Shown here in pieces: positions 1 to 6,828 of a stretch of DNA of 38,440 nt. The notes beneath the pieces were generated by a model, which worked only from the letters and a program-made list of their open reading frames with translations, was not told the origin of the DNA and made no database searches. The stretch is from a virus. Position numbers and translations under genes: made by a program. The DNA is taken from positions 1 through 38,440 of the IMG/VR virus record IMGVR_UViG_3300045960_000096. One strand, 5' to 3'. The first letter of the stretch is position 1. Each line of letters opens with the position of its first letter.

Positions 1-181
1 TCTCGACCTTCTTTTCCTTAGGTCTAGGAATGTTGAGCTCGGCATACTTGGCATCGAGAGCCGCCTTCGCTTCCTCAAGCGTCGCAAACATGCCAATATT
101 CACTTTCTTTTTGTCAGCTCTACTCCAGTAATGTGCTAAGAACTTCTTTTCTTTTGCCCTGTCATCAAACGTTACACCCAT
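1..181 (-). CDS. AP2-like DNA-binding domain protein, cut by window edge
   Basis: The first 60 residues of a leftward gene are present; the rest lies beyond base 1. The ATG at 181 has an AAAGGAG ribosome binding site 9 bases upstream. The protein begins MGVTFDDRAKEKKF and continues with a basic stretch and then IGMFATLEEAKAALDAKY. This resembles the AP2/ERF-type fold found in phage proteins and homing endonucleases (GVxxDKR... then GxFxTxEEAaxAyd). AP2 domains bind DNA. The gene follows the YkgJ-like gene by 5 bases, so it belongs to the same leftward operon. The domain match is by eye and the C-terminal part is unseen, so whether a nuclease domain follows is unknown. Confidence 0.5.
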   Translation of the reverse strand, partial: MGVTFDDRAKEKKFLAHYWSRADKKKVNIGMFATLEEAKAALDAKYAELNIPRPKEKKVE

Positions 182-186
182 GCGTG

Positions 187-540
187 TTACTCCTTTTCGC
201 TCAAGAAAACGTGTCCGCGTGCCTTTAATTCCATGACTCGCTTGATGACCTCATCCGGATTGACGTATGCACAAATGCCGTCCGCGCCTGTTTTTCGGCA
301 CGTTGACGGTCGATACGTGTAGATGCTGCAACGTCCTTCCTTGAGGAAATAACATTGCTTGCTCGTGCCTCTTTTCCACACAATGACCCCATGCCCAGGC
401 GTGCCCCTAAACACTTCCTCGACAACGGCGTCATCGAGAATGAGAAAGCGTTCCTTTATTTTGAGCCATTCTTTCATGTGAAATGGCGCATGGGTGCAAC
501 ACTGTCCGCCGCACTCCTCGCATGGTAGTTTCTTTTTCAT
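187..540 (-). CDS. YkgJ-family cysteine cluster protein
   Basis: A 117-residue protein of the YkgJ/zinc- or iron-chelating family (PF03692-like). The family signature is visible: CEECGGQCC near residue 7, then CYFLKEGRCSIYTYRPSTC in the second half, giving the usual CxxCxxCC...C...CxxYxxRPxxCR pattern. The family is thought to bind a metal or Fe-S cluster; its biochemical role is not settled. I chose the ATG at 540 because AGGAG lies 7 bases upstream; an ATG at 546 overlaps the previous stop but has no room for a binding site. It is in the leftward operon after the small zinc-ribbon-like gene. What it does for the phage is unknown. Confidence 0.75.
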   Translation of the reverse strand: MKKKLPCEECGGQCCTHAPFHMKEWLKIKERFLILDDAVVEEVFRGTPGHGVIVWKRGTSKQCYFLKEGRCSIYTYRPSTCRKTGADGICAYVNPDEVIKRVMELKARGHVFLSEKE

Positions 541-542
541 GT

Positions 543-773
543 TCATTCTCCTATAGCTGCTAGAATTTCGTCCGTTGTTATTCCGCACTCGTCACACCCG
601 GTGTCACTGAGAAGCTCGCCACAAAGGACGCATCGTTCCTCTGGGTTTTCCAAAGGAAAGGGTGGCGAAACCATGGTCGAATGATACTCGACCGGCTCGA
701 ACCCCAGTTCCTCGGCTGTAATGATGCGCTCGGGGCCGTCCTCAGTGTGCGCATGGTCAACAAAAATCTTCAT
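543..773 (-). CDS. small zinc-ribbon-like protein, unknown function
   Basis: A 76-residue acidic protein. The C-terminal half has two CxxC pairs (CVLCG and CDECG), which could hold one zinc ion. The N-terminal half (MKIFVDHAHTEDGPERI...) shows nothing I recognise. The ATG overlaps the stop of the upstream gene (ATGA), and a GAAAGGAA binding site lies just upstream, which suggests translational coupling. No function can be assigned; small zinc ribbons in phage early regions often bind nucleic acid or host proteins, but that is only a family-level expectation. Confidence 0.6.
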   Translation of the reverse strand: MKIFVDHAHTEDGPERIITAEELGFEPVEYHSTMVSPPFPLENPEERCVLCGELLSDTGCDECGITTDEILAAIGE

Positions 774-1126
774 TGTATGTTCCTTTCTTCGATGTCAACG
801 TACTCTCCTCGAATGCCATCGGCTGCCAACATGTTGCATGATTCCTTGCAGGCGTCGATAAAGAAATCCAAAAAACGTTGCAGTTCTTGCCCTCGTCGTG
901 TGAAGTGCGAAGCGAGATACCATTCCTTAAGTAGAAGCTTGACGTGGTTTCTTGCCATTGTATTATAGTGGTCCCGAAAAGGGTCTTTGGTTACAATGCG
1001 CCCTTCTTTGGTGAACCGGATATCAAACTGCTTGAGCTTCTCTCCCAAGTATTCGCACTCGTCTTTGCTTGTCTGAATGCGTTTCTCATGTTCTCCCCTC
1101 GATATCATTCTTATCATTGCCCTCAT
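770..1126 (-). CDS. hypothetical protein, 118 aa
   Basis: A charged, helical-looking protein (MRAMIRMISRGEHEKRIQ...) with no recognised domain. The middle and end (MARNHVKLLLKEWYLASHF, then RFLDFFIDACKESC) look amphipathic. The ATG at 1126 has GGAGG five bases upstream and overlaps the stop of the preceding gene (TAATG). It is one of a tightly coupled leftward series with its neighbours on both sides. Function unknown. Confidence 0.6.
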   Translation of the reverse strand: MRAMIRMISRGEHEKRIQTSKDECEYLGEKLKQFDIRFTKEGRIVTKDPFRDHYNTMARNHVKLLLKEWYLASHFTRRGQELQRFLDFFIDACKESCNMLAADGIRGEYVDIEERNIQ

Positions 1127-1866
1127 TAGCGCCTCCGTTTGAATTCTCTTTTGATGAGTTCCTGCTTTATAGCTTCGTAGTATTCTCTCGACATTTTCCC
1201 GTTCGTAGTCCAGCGTTTGCTAGGGTACATCCCGATGACAATGGCAGAAAGGTCGATTCGGCTTATCTGAAACTCGGTTAGCAGCATGCCATATGTGCGA
1301 AAGTTTCCGTCCAGCATGGAGGGTTTGACCTTATGCGGCGCTAGTTTTTCTTTCAACACGCGCTCGGCTACATGCCTGTCATAGAACCGATAGGCGAGGA
1401 CACGCGCTTTGAGCACAAGGGGAACGAACGCATGATTGAGCAGAGTAACGATGTGGACGTCGGGCACTGCGAATTTGAGCGAGAGCTCGACAACCGAAAC
1501 AATGTCGGCCGATATCTTTCCCTTTTTTTGCAGGTCTTCTAGCATGTATTTGAACGTTATGTGCGGAATAGGGGCATCTAAATCGATGCCACAGAACCCC
1601 AGTCCAATGGCGGTCAGCGTTGCGAGACTGTCGGTCCGCGAGAGTTTGAGCGTTCGCTCGAGAGTGTGGAGTCGCAGTCCTTTTGGTTGCCCTTTGAGCG
1701 CAAGTGTTAGGGCGCTCTCGCATGCGGCAAGGGGATAGACCCTTTCCCCAGTGGAGTCCGCAAGAGTGCCGATGGGGTTAATCCCCTTGATTGCCTTGAG
1801 TATCTCCCCCCTTGGCAACAGGTGCCTGCAGCTTAAGCGGGTGATCGTTGTCGCATCGAGTACCAT
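1126..1866 (-). CDS. hypothetical protein with possible N-terminal winged helix
   Basis: A 246-residue protein. Residues 14 to 56 (HLLPRGEILKAIKGINPIG... then GERVYPLAACESALTLAL) fit the outline of Nu1/MerR-like winged helices: a helix, a recognition helix ending in a Pro-Gly type turn, a Y-P-L wing and a closing helix. That assignment is tentative. The rest is a mix of helices with a very basic C-terminus (IKREFKRRR), consistent with nucleic-acid binding. The start has GGGGAG a few bases upstream. The gene lies two genes downstream of the iteron region, so a replication or packaging DNA-binding role is possible, but nothing is proven. Confidence 0.55.
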   Translation of the reverse strand: MVLDATTITRLSCRHLLPRGEILKAIKGINPIGTLADSTGERVYPLAACESALTLALKGQPKGLRLHTLERTLKLSRTDSLATLTAIGLGFCGIDLDAPIPHITFKYMLEDLQKKGKISADIVSVVELSLKFAVPDVHIVTLLNHAFVPLVLKARVLAYRFYDRHVAERVLKEKLAPHKVKPSMLDGNFRTYGMLLTEFQISRIDLSAIVIGMYPSKRWTTNGKMSREYYEAIKQELIKREFKRRR

Positions 1867-1875
1867 GTTTCTCCC

Positions 1876-2259
1876 CTATCCCCAAAACGTTTCGGACTGG
1901 GTGCGCTTCTCTCGCACGACGTCTCGGAAGCTCTCCATGGAGCCGGGGAACGGTCGTATTTGCGGAAGCGGGGCTCCCCAGACAACGACAGGAGACTTTT
2001 CGGTATTCTCCCCTGTCCCGCCCGTTTTGGGACTGCTAGCCCGCCGCAAAGCGCGGTTCTCGTCTCGCATGCGACGCTCGGCTTCTCGCTCTAAGTGCGT
2101 TCTAATGATTTCAACCGCTTGCAGACGTGACCAGAGAAAAAGGCGATCGCCCCGCACTCCCTCGCACTCCGCATCTGTGAGCAGTCTAGAAATCTTTTTT
2201 GGTGAACAGTTCTCGAATTCCAAGGACAAGTCCTTAGCGGTTACCAGTGTTCCGGTCAC
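1876..2259 (-). CDS. putative HTH protein next to the iteron region (GTG start)
   Basis: A 127-residue protein starting at GTG with AAAGGAG 6-7 bases upstream. Residues 5-55 (LVTAKDLSLEFENCSPKKIS... then LFLWSRLQAVEII) have the shape of an excisionase/Nu1-like winged helix: a helix-turn-helix followed by a short wing and a helix. The rest is charged and probably disordered. The gene begins about 60 bases from the leftmost iteron, on the side where phage replication initiators or accessory origin-binding proteins often lie. It is therefore the best candidate in the window for a protein that reads the TGCTGACA repeats. The HTH call is by eye and modest in strength. Confidence 0.55.
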   Translation of the reverse strand: MTGTLVTAKDLSLEFENCSPKKISRLLTDAECEGVRGDRLFLWSRLQAVEIIRTHLEREAERRMRDENRALRRASSPKTGGTGENTEKSPVVVWGAPLPQIRPFPGSMESFRDVVREKRTQSETFWG

Positions 2260-2319
2260 GGGAAACTCCTTTCATCGTTTGCGGTGTTCGCGTTGTTTTG
2301 CATATGCTAAGTCCGCATA

Positions 2320-2446
2320 TGTCAGCGGACGCTGTTAATGATTCCGCTAGGTTGCCCGTCCTGCTGACATGTGCTGACACACCTGCTGACATGATTATTG
2401 ATGCACCTGCCTTAGTGCTGCTTGAACAAAAAACGTCCTGCTGACA
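2320..2446. repeat. left iteron cluster
   Basis: Four perfect TGCTGACA copies in the same orientation (2362, 2372, 2384, 2439) follow one inverted near copy, TGTCAGCG at 2320. Copies at 2362 and 2372 are 10 bases apart, about one helical turn, and the next is 12 bases on, so proteins bound to them would lie on roughly the same DNA face. Confidence 0.7.
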
Positions 2447-2548
2447 AAAAATACGTTTTTGCTCGAATGTGCGTGAGAGAGAATCTGCGCTCTCTAATGA
2501 TTTCATATAGTTATATATATATAGATCTAATATATTTCTTAGCAAACC

Positions 2549-2725
2549 TGTCAGCAGTGTCAGCACTTGGGTAACTCTATGAAATAATTCATGGTGTCCG
2601 CTGACATGCCTGTCAGCACATGCTGACACGTTTCGGCCGGTTTTTTCGTAACCGACTAGAATTCTTACCGGTTGACATGTGCTGACATCCGCTGACATGT
2701 CAGCAGGACGCCTGTCAGCAGGACG
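2549..2725. repeat. right iteron cluster, mixed orientation
   Basis: Seven perfect copies of TGCTGACA or its complement (2549, 2558, 2611, 2621, 2680, 2698, 2713) and two CGCTGACA variants (2599, 2690). Pairs 2611/2621 and 2690/2698 are inverted and could form hairpins or bind dimers. The segment ACATGTGCTGACA near 2676 also occurs in the left cluster near 2368. Confidence 0.7.
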
Positions 2726-2736
2726 TTTTGAAGTGC

Positions 2737-4431
2737 TCACGCTTCCTCCCATTCCGCGAGATAAGCAGACAGCACAAGGGAAACTCTGCCACGTTCCTCT
2801 GCCACAACCGCCGCAAGTCCGCTTGCGGCAAGCGCTTCCAAGAAGGGGACGTCGGTGCGTTTCCTGCGCATTTCTTGGAACGAGCGAGACCCTGTCAGCA
2901 CTTCGCGTGATGAGATTTTCTGTCGACCTTTTTTAACCTGTTCTTTGAGCCAACGTATGACCATCTTTTCCTGAGAATTGAATGAAATCCCTTCCCCCGC
3001 CTCAGGAATCTGCACCCCGGCTTGCCCGTAGATGAGCGCGGAGCTTCTCCGTAGGAACATCTCCACGAACCGAGCAACGCGCTGGACCGTTGCAGCTTCC
3101 ACGGGGGACGCGTGAGGCAGCGTTCCTTCTTCCGCTCGTTCTACTGCGTGCCAAACGAGAATGAGACGCGCTAGCAAGCCCGGTCTCTTTCCCAGGAACG
3201 CACGCCAATGCGTGTTCGGCATTCCTTCCAGCTCGGACGAATACTGCCGGCAGGTTGCCTCGAACAGTGTTAGAGCAGCGGGATTGAACGATACTTCGCA
3301 TTCTCCAGTTTGAAACAGTTTTTCCAGAATGTTCTCAATGTAGCCAAGATGCGCGGGGTCGATTGCGTTCGTGGCGTGCCCGTTATTGTCATGGCGCACA
3401 AGGATAAATCGAGCAGCGAGACCGTCAATAACATCATCTTGCAGCATTTTCTCAACAATGGAAGGCTGAAGTCCACCAAACACAATGGTTCTGAAGCACT
3501 CAATCTCAATGCGCCCGCGCCCGATACGAGCCTGCTCGTGCCTGCCTGCATTGTAGCCCTCCAGCCATTGAGCACGCTCCTTTTCTGCATCACGACGCGT
3601 TAGCTGCCCAAGCCACGCGGACATCTCGTCGCGGAAATACAGCACTCCACGGGGGTTGCCTGCGCACGATTGTAGCAACGCTTCGATGGTTGCATCGGAC
3701 AAGTAGATGTCCTTTTGCGCTGGTTTTTCTGGCTCCTCGGGAGCGACGAGCGACTTGTTTTTCGCCGCGTTTTTGCGGAAGTCGGCTAGTTCAACCTCAT
3801 ATCGAAGCATCGATTTCTTGTGCGCCTTTTCCGCTGCTTTGTTATCGAGTCCGAACTGCGACTGCTTCTTTTCAAAGAAACCCAGCACCGTCTTTAGCGT
3901 TGGAGTTTTCTTGGTACTGCACATCCCAACGAGCGCAACCCACACGGTTGGATGCTCGGAATACGTAGAGCCGATCCGAAGCTTGCATTGCGCTGGAAGC
4001 GCCGCGCTGCATGCTGCAAGCACCGTGCCCACAATTCCATCGGGCAACACGCCTTTTTCTACCGACCTAGCCATGATGTATGCGTGCATTCGGGGAGAAA
4101 AGCACCCCTCGAACGTCGGCAATGCGCCGCGAGAAGGGAGAAGGGGAACCGTAGGCAACGGGCCCGCCTCGAACACTTTGCTTTCGTCGAATCCCTTAGC
4201 CTGTATCTGAACAACTATCTCGCAAATGTCTGCCGTTAGGTCGTCCTTTGTGTCGAGCGACCGTCTCGCGTGCGGCAGGACCATGGCCGCAATCTCGTGC
4301 GGCATGTAGATCTGGTCTCCGACCCTAAACGAGCCGTCGGCAAAAACGAGCTCCAGTTTTAGCTTCTTTTTTGCAGAATGCAGGCAGGCAAAGACGACTT
4401 GAACAAGTGCTTTTTTCCGCGAATCTTCCAT
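2737..4431 (-). CDS. DUF3987-family helicase-like protein
   Basis: A 564-residue protein matching the DUF3987 family (PF13148), P-loop ATPases common in phages and plasmids and usually paired with a primase. Visible marks are VWVALVGMCSTKKTPTLK around 163-180 (Walker A in the family's loose form, with KKT kept), YFRDEMSAWLGQL around 266-277 (Walker B, DE), FGGLQPSIVEKML around 318-330 (sensor-like) and DGLAARFIL around 336-344 with an arginine that may act as a finger. Residues 185-240 are a charged helical insertion. GAGGAA precedes the start. It is 3 bases downstream of the primase gene and its stop sits at the edge of the iteron region, so it is likely the replicative helicase or loader. 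Confidence 0.8.
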   Translation of the reverse strand: MEDSRKKALVQVVFACLHSAKKKLKLELVFADGSFRVGDQIYMPHEIAAMVLPHARRSLDTKDDLTADICEIVVQIQAKGFDESKVFEAGPLPTVPLLPSRGALPTFEGCFSPRMHAYIMARSVEKGVLPDGIVGTVLAACSAALPAQCKLRIGSTYSEHPTVWVALVGMCSTKKTPTLKTVLGFFEKKQSQFGLDNKAAEKAHKKSMLRYEVELADFRKNAAKNKSLVAPEEPEKPAQKDIYLSDATIEALLQSCAGNPRGVLYFRDEMSAWLGQLTRRDAEKERAQWLEGYNAGRHEQARIGRGRIEIECFRTIVFGGLQPSIVEKMLQDDVIDGLAARFILVRHDNNGHATNAIDPAHLGYIENILEKLFQTGECEVSFNPAALTLFEATCRQYSSELEGMPNTHWRAFLGKRPGLLARLILVWHAVERAEEGTLPHASPVEAATVQRVARFVEMFLRRSSALIYGQAGVQIPEAGEGISFNSQEKMVIRWLKEQVKKGRQKISSREVLTGSRSFQEMRRKRTDVPFLEALAASGLAAVVAEERGRVSLVLSAYLAEWEEA

Positions 4432-4434
4432 GAC

Positions 4435-5286
4435 TCAGTTTCCTCTTTTCGTTTTGTGTGCGCTCCGTATCGTAGCCCCAACCTCGGCGTCGGGCAACGA
4501 CGTGCCGACAGAAACGAGCCAGTCGCGGACTCGAGACTCGTCCCAGTTTGCCTCGAACAGGTCGCAGGCGGCTTTGAAACACGAAGCATTGCGGATTCCT
4601 TCCTGGAATCCAGCTCCGGCCTTCCACGCGCGGCATCCCGCTTTCGTGGTAGGATCGCCTTTAGGCCCTGCACTGTATTGCCGCGGTTCTGATGACGATC
4701 TGGTAATCTCCTGCACATGGGTCTTAGCAGGCGCTTGTTTCGGTGCCTGCTTTTTTGGTCTCAGCTCGGGGCATGAGAATCCTTCTTTAATGCTGATGAT
4801 GTCTTTGCTAGGCCAAAAGAACCGTGCCCCGTCCTTTACCTGCTCGTCAGCACCCAGAAGCTCCACATAGGCGGCAAGGATGCTCTTATACAAGGGCAGA
4901 TAGCTATACAGATGTGGGAGAAAGAGCACGACTCGAAAACGATCGCATGCTGGTTTCTTTCCTTTCGGTACGCCATGGCTCTTTGTGGTTGCGATGATGT
5001 GCCTTAACCGAGCGAACTTCTCGACCGCCCACGCAAGCGTTTGGCCTTCGTCGAAGTCGAGCGCAACGATCGATGACCCGAGGAAGTTCGCTTCGAGACG
5101 GTGGCCGTTCTCATAACGCCCGGGGGACCACGGTTGCGAAATCATGCACTGGGCAAGCTGCTCGAGCGACCACTCCCACGGTGACGTTTGGCCGGCTTGC
5201 CACGCTCCCGGATCCGTTCCCCAAGGAAAGGTCCAGCCGTGCGCGAGCGCGTGAGCTTGGGTTTCGGGTGCGTGGAGGGAAATCAT
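4435..5286 (-). CDS. archaeo-eukaryotic-type primase (Prim-Pol-like) with PriCT-like tail
   Basis: A 283-residue protein. Residues 74-80 (VALDFDE) give the acidic metal-binding DxD motif of archaeo-eukaryotic primases. TTKSHG (100-105), CDRFRVVLFLP (114-124) and DGARFFWPS (152-160) match the order of conserved motifs in phage and plasmid members. After a linker, residues 230-280 (GIRNASCFKAACDLFEANW...) resemble the PriCT helical domain that follows such primases. It would make primers for DNA synthesis. The ATG at 5286 overlaps the stop of the HTH gene (ATGA) and has AGGGGAAG upstream, so I prefer it to the ATG ten codons upstream. It pairs with the DUF3987 gene. Confidence 0.8.
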   Translation of the reverse strand: MISLHAPETQAHALAHGWTFPWGTDPGAWQAGQTSPWEWSLEQLAQCMISQPWSPGRYENGHRLEANFLGSSIVALDFDEGQTLAWAVEKFARLRHIIATTKSHGVPKGKKPACDRFRVVLFLPHLYSYLPLYKSILAAYVELLGADEQVKDGARFFWPSKDIISIKEGFSCPELRPKKQAPKQAPAKTHVQEITRSSSEPRQYSAGPKGDPTTKAGCRAWKAGAGFQEGIRNASCFKAACDLFEANWDESRVRDWLVSVGTSLPDAEVGATIRSAHKTKRGN

Positions 5287-5519
5287 TGTACTTCCCCTAA
5301 CGAGTGCCTTTTGCAATCGTTCGTCCCGCTTGTCTCCTGTTGATCAAGCAGAGCGTTTATGAGCCGAAACATTACAATGGAGGCTTCTCGGCGTCCGCAA
5401 GACAAAGAGCGGATGTAGTCGAGAGAAAAACCGGAGAAATAAGCGAATTCTTGCAACGTTACTCCTAGGTAATCCATGGATAGACGGAAATCTTTTGCGT
5501 CAATAGCTGTTTTCTTCAT
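5283..5519 (-). CDS. small XRE-like HTH regulator
   Basis: A 78-residue protein, first gene of the leftward operon. Residues 12-50 (RLSMDYLGVTLQEFAYFSGF, then SLDYIRSLSCGRREAS) fit a Cro/XRE-type helix-turn-helix: a helix, then TLQEFAYFSGFS as the first HTH helix and turn, then a recognition helix. The start at 5519 has GAGG five bases upstream; an upstream ATG at 5651 would add 44 residues lying over the promoter and is not favoured. Its place at the divergent control region suggests that it regulates one or both early promoters, perhaps through the palindromes there. No protease or dimerisation domain of a CI-type repressor is present. Confidence 0.65.
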   Translation of the reverse strand: MKKTAIDAKDFRLSMDYLGVTLQEFAYFSGFSLDYIRSLSCGRREASIVMFRLINALLDQQETSGTNDCKRHSLGEVQ

Positions 5520-5550
5520 GCGGACCTCAAAAACTGTGGGTAATGACTTG

Positions 5551-5579
5551 ACAGTACACGAGAAACGAAATGTCAGCAA
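5551..5579 (-). promoter_or_regulatory. leftward early promoter candidate
   Basis: On the minus strand TTGCTG (-35) and TACTGT (-10) are separated by 17 bases, about 30 bases upstream of the HTH regulator's start. The -35 lies inside a perfect iteron copy, TGCTGACA on this strand (5571-5578), so an iteron-binding protein could repress replication-gene transcription. Confidence 0.5.
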
Positions 5580-5634
5580 GCCCCCCCGAGAATGTTTTTT
5601 GTTAGCCCCCGCATTAGACGTCTTGGAAAGCTTT

Positions 5635-5656
5635 CGAGCATGTCCTAGCATGTTCG
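5635..5656. promoter_or_regulatory. inverted repeat, operator candidate
   Basis: CGAGCATG and CATGTTCG face each other across TCCTAG, with one mismatch; one more base pairs on each side. It lies between the two divergent early promoters, where a regulator site would be expected. There is no T-run, so it is not a terminator. Confidence 0.4.
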
Positions 5657-5741
5657 AGGTGTTAACCCCGATGCTGCATTTTGTAGCAAACGTGAGATGA
5701 TGTTAGATTTCAATCGCTTGCAAGAAAGTTAAACGAACCAC

Positions 5742-5770
5742 TTGCTTCTGTAACATTGTTACATTACAGT
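5742..5770 (+). promoter_or_regulatory. rightward early promoter with embedded operator
   Basis: TTGCTT (-35) and TACAGT (-10) are 17 bases apart, about 20 bases before the start of the first rightward gene. The spacer contains the perfect palindrome TGTAACATTGTTACA at 5749-5763 (7-base arms around one base). An operator between -35 and -10 would let a bound dimer block RNA polymerase directly. Confidence 0.6.
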
Positions 5771-5788
5771 AGAAAACACGGAGGACAT

Positions 5789-6010
5789 ATGAGCGAAACG
5801 GTACACATTTTCAGGCTTCGCATGACGCCTGAAATAGAGCTAGCAGTGGAACAAGTGCTGCTTAATAGACGAAAGGAATCAGGGAGAATCGGCAAAAACG
5901 AAGTGCTTTTAGATCTGTTGTCGGCCGCACTGCGAGACGACGGGATGCTCGCAAAGAAGCGCGAGCGCAAGACGAAACCGGAACTGAAACTTAGGAGAGT
6001 CATCAAATGA
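5789..6010 (+). CDS. small ribbon-helix-helix-like protein
   Basis: A 73-residue protein, first gene of the rightward operon. Residues 4-50 (TVHIFRLRMTPEIELAVEQV then KNEVLLDLLSAALRDDG) have the beta-strand, helix, helix arrangement of CopG/Arc-type ribbon-helix-helix DNA-binding proteins, and the tail is very basic (KKRERKTKPELKLRR). The ATG at 5789 follows GGAGG by four bases; an ATG at 5756 falls within the operator and has no binding site. It may be an autoregulator of its own promoter. The family call is from pattern only. Confidence 0.55.
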   Translation: MSETVHIFRLRMTPEIELAVEQVLLNRRKESGRIGKNEVLLDLLSAALRDDGMLAKKRERKTKPELKLRRVIK

Positions 6011-6804
6011 AGATAGTCGAGAATTTGAGCTTTGACGAATACAAGTCGAGCCCAGGCATCCACAAGAGCACACTGAGCGAGATGTCGCGTTCCCCTGCAC
6101 ACTACAAGTGGGCGCTGGAAAACCAACGGGAGACGACCGCTGCAATGCGTTTCGGCTCGCTGGTCCACTGCCTAGTGCTGGAGCCCGCCAGCTTCGATGC
6201 CGCGTATTACGTTGCCGAAGAAACGATCCGGAGAGGGACCAAGGCGTGGGATGCGCTGGAGGCGAAAGCGCGGGGACGGGAGATCCTCAAGCCCGACGAG
6301 TACGCGGAGGCATGCGCAATGCGCGATGCGATTCGAGTTCACCCCAAGGCAGGAGAAGTGCTTGCCGCCTGCACGATGCGCGAAGCTTCGATGTTCTGGA
6401 GCGATCCCCAAACCGGACTGGGCTGCAAGGCGCGGTGCGATGCAATGAGCGTCGAGCACTCGGTCATTGCCGACGTCAAAACCTGTCAGGACGCAAGCAA
6501 TGGCGCTTTCATGCGCGACATTGTGAACTACAAGTACCACTGGCAAGCTGCAATGTACGTAGACGGTGCGGAAGCAATTGCGAAGAAGCCGTTCTTGTTC
6601 GTGTTTATTGCAGTGGAAAAGGCTCCGCCTTATGGGGTCGCAGTGTACCTTATTTCGGAGGCGTTCATCGCCGCCGGACGCAAAGGGTACAAAGACGCGT
6701 TGCAGGATGTGCTCTTGTGCATGACAAACAACACATGGCCCTGTTATGCCGAGGGTGCCGTGGAGATTCAGGCACCGGCATGGATGGAAAAAGCAGCGCA
6801 ATAA
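6007..6804 (+). CDS. RecE-like PD-(D/E)XK exonuclease
   Basis: A 265-residue protein resembling the nuclease domain of exonuclease VIII/RecE (DUF3799/PDDEXK family). Seen: GIHKSTLSEMSRSPAHYKW near the N-terminus, AMRFGSLVHCLVLEP with the conserved histidine near 54, E126, then ARCDAM (D145) and ADVKT (D156, K158) as the metal-binding core, and a following glutamine/tyrosine helix (YHWQAAMYVDG). Such enzymes digest one strand of a DNA end to leave a tail for a RecT annealase, here encoded two genes downstream. The start overlaps the previous stop (ATGA). Confidence 0.85.
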   Translation: MKIVENLSFDEYKSSPGIHKSTLSEMSRSPAHYKWALENQRETTAAMRFGSLVHCLVLEPASFDAAYYVAEETIRRGTKAWDALEAKARGREILKPDEYAEACAMRDAIRVHPKAGEVLAACTMREASMFWSDPQTGLGCKARCDAMSVEHSVIADVKTCQDASNGAFMRDIVNYKYHWQAAMYVDGAEAIAKKPFLFVFIAVEKAPPYGVAVYLISEAFIAAGRKGYKDALQDVLLCMTNNTWPCYAEGAVEIQAPAWMEKAAQ

Positions 6805-6828
6805 CGCGCAAACACACTAGGAGTTTTT

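Larger units (their letters stand above)
2260..2736. other. gene-free iteron region, probable replication origin
   Basis: This 477-base stretch has no convincing gene. It holds the 8-mer TGCTGACA or its complement at 2362, 2372, 2384, 2439, 2549, 2558, 2611, 2621, 2680, 2698 and 2713, plus near copies (CGCTGACA at 2599 and 2690, TGTCAGCG at 2320). Some copies extend to CGTCCTGCTGACA (2358, 2434 and, inverted, 2698 and 2713). Two clusters flank an AT-rich tract at about 2500-2540 (TTATATATATATAGATCTAA) that could be the DNA-unwinding element. It lies between a primase/helicase pair and a possible HTH protein. Iterons plus an AT-rich core beside replication genes are the standard picture of a phage or plasmid origin. 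A long reading frame crosses it on the minus strand but encodes only repeats of the iteron sequence. Confidence 0.75.

Noticed and set aside
2009-2024. 14-base match TATTCTCCCCTGTC with 22949-22962
   Set aside because: A shared 14-mer is expected by chance in a window of this length and has no structural context in common.
2315-2725. CRISPR array
   Set aside because: The repeat unit is only 8-13 bases, spacing is irregular and both orientations occur, which fits iterons rather than a CRISPR array.
2234-2752. Long minus-strand frame (172 codons) across the iteron region
   Set aside because: It codes for repeats of the iteron bases, overlaps the ends of both neighbours and lacks a good ribosome binding site.
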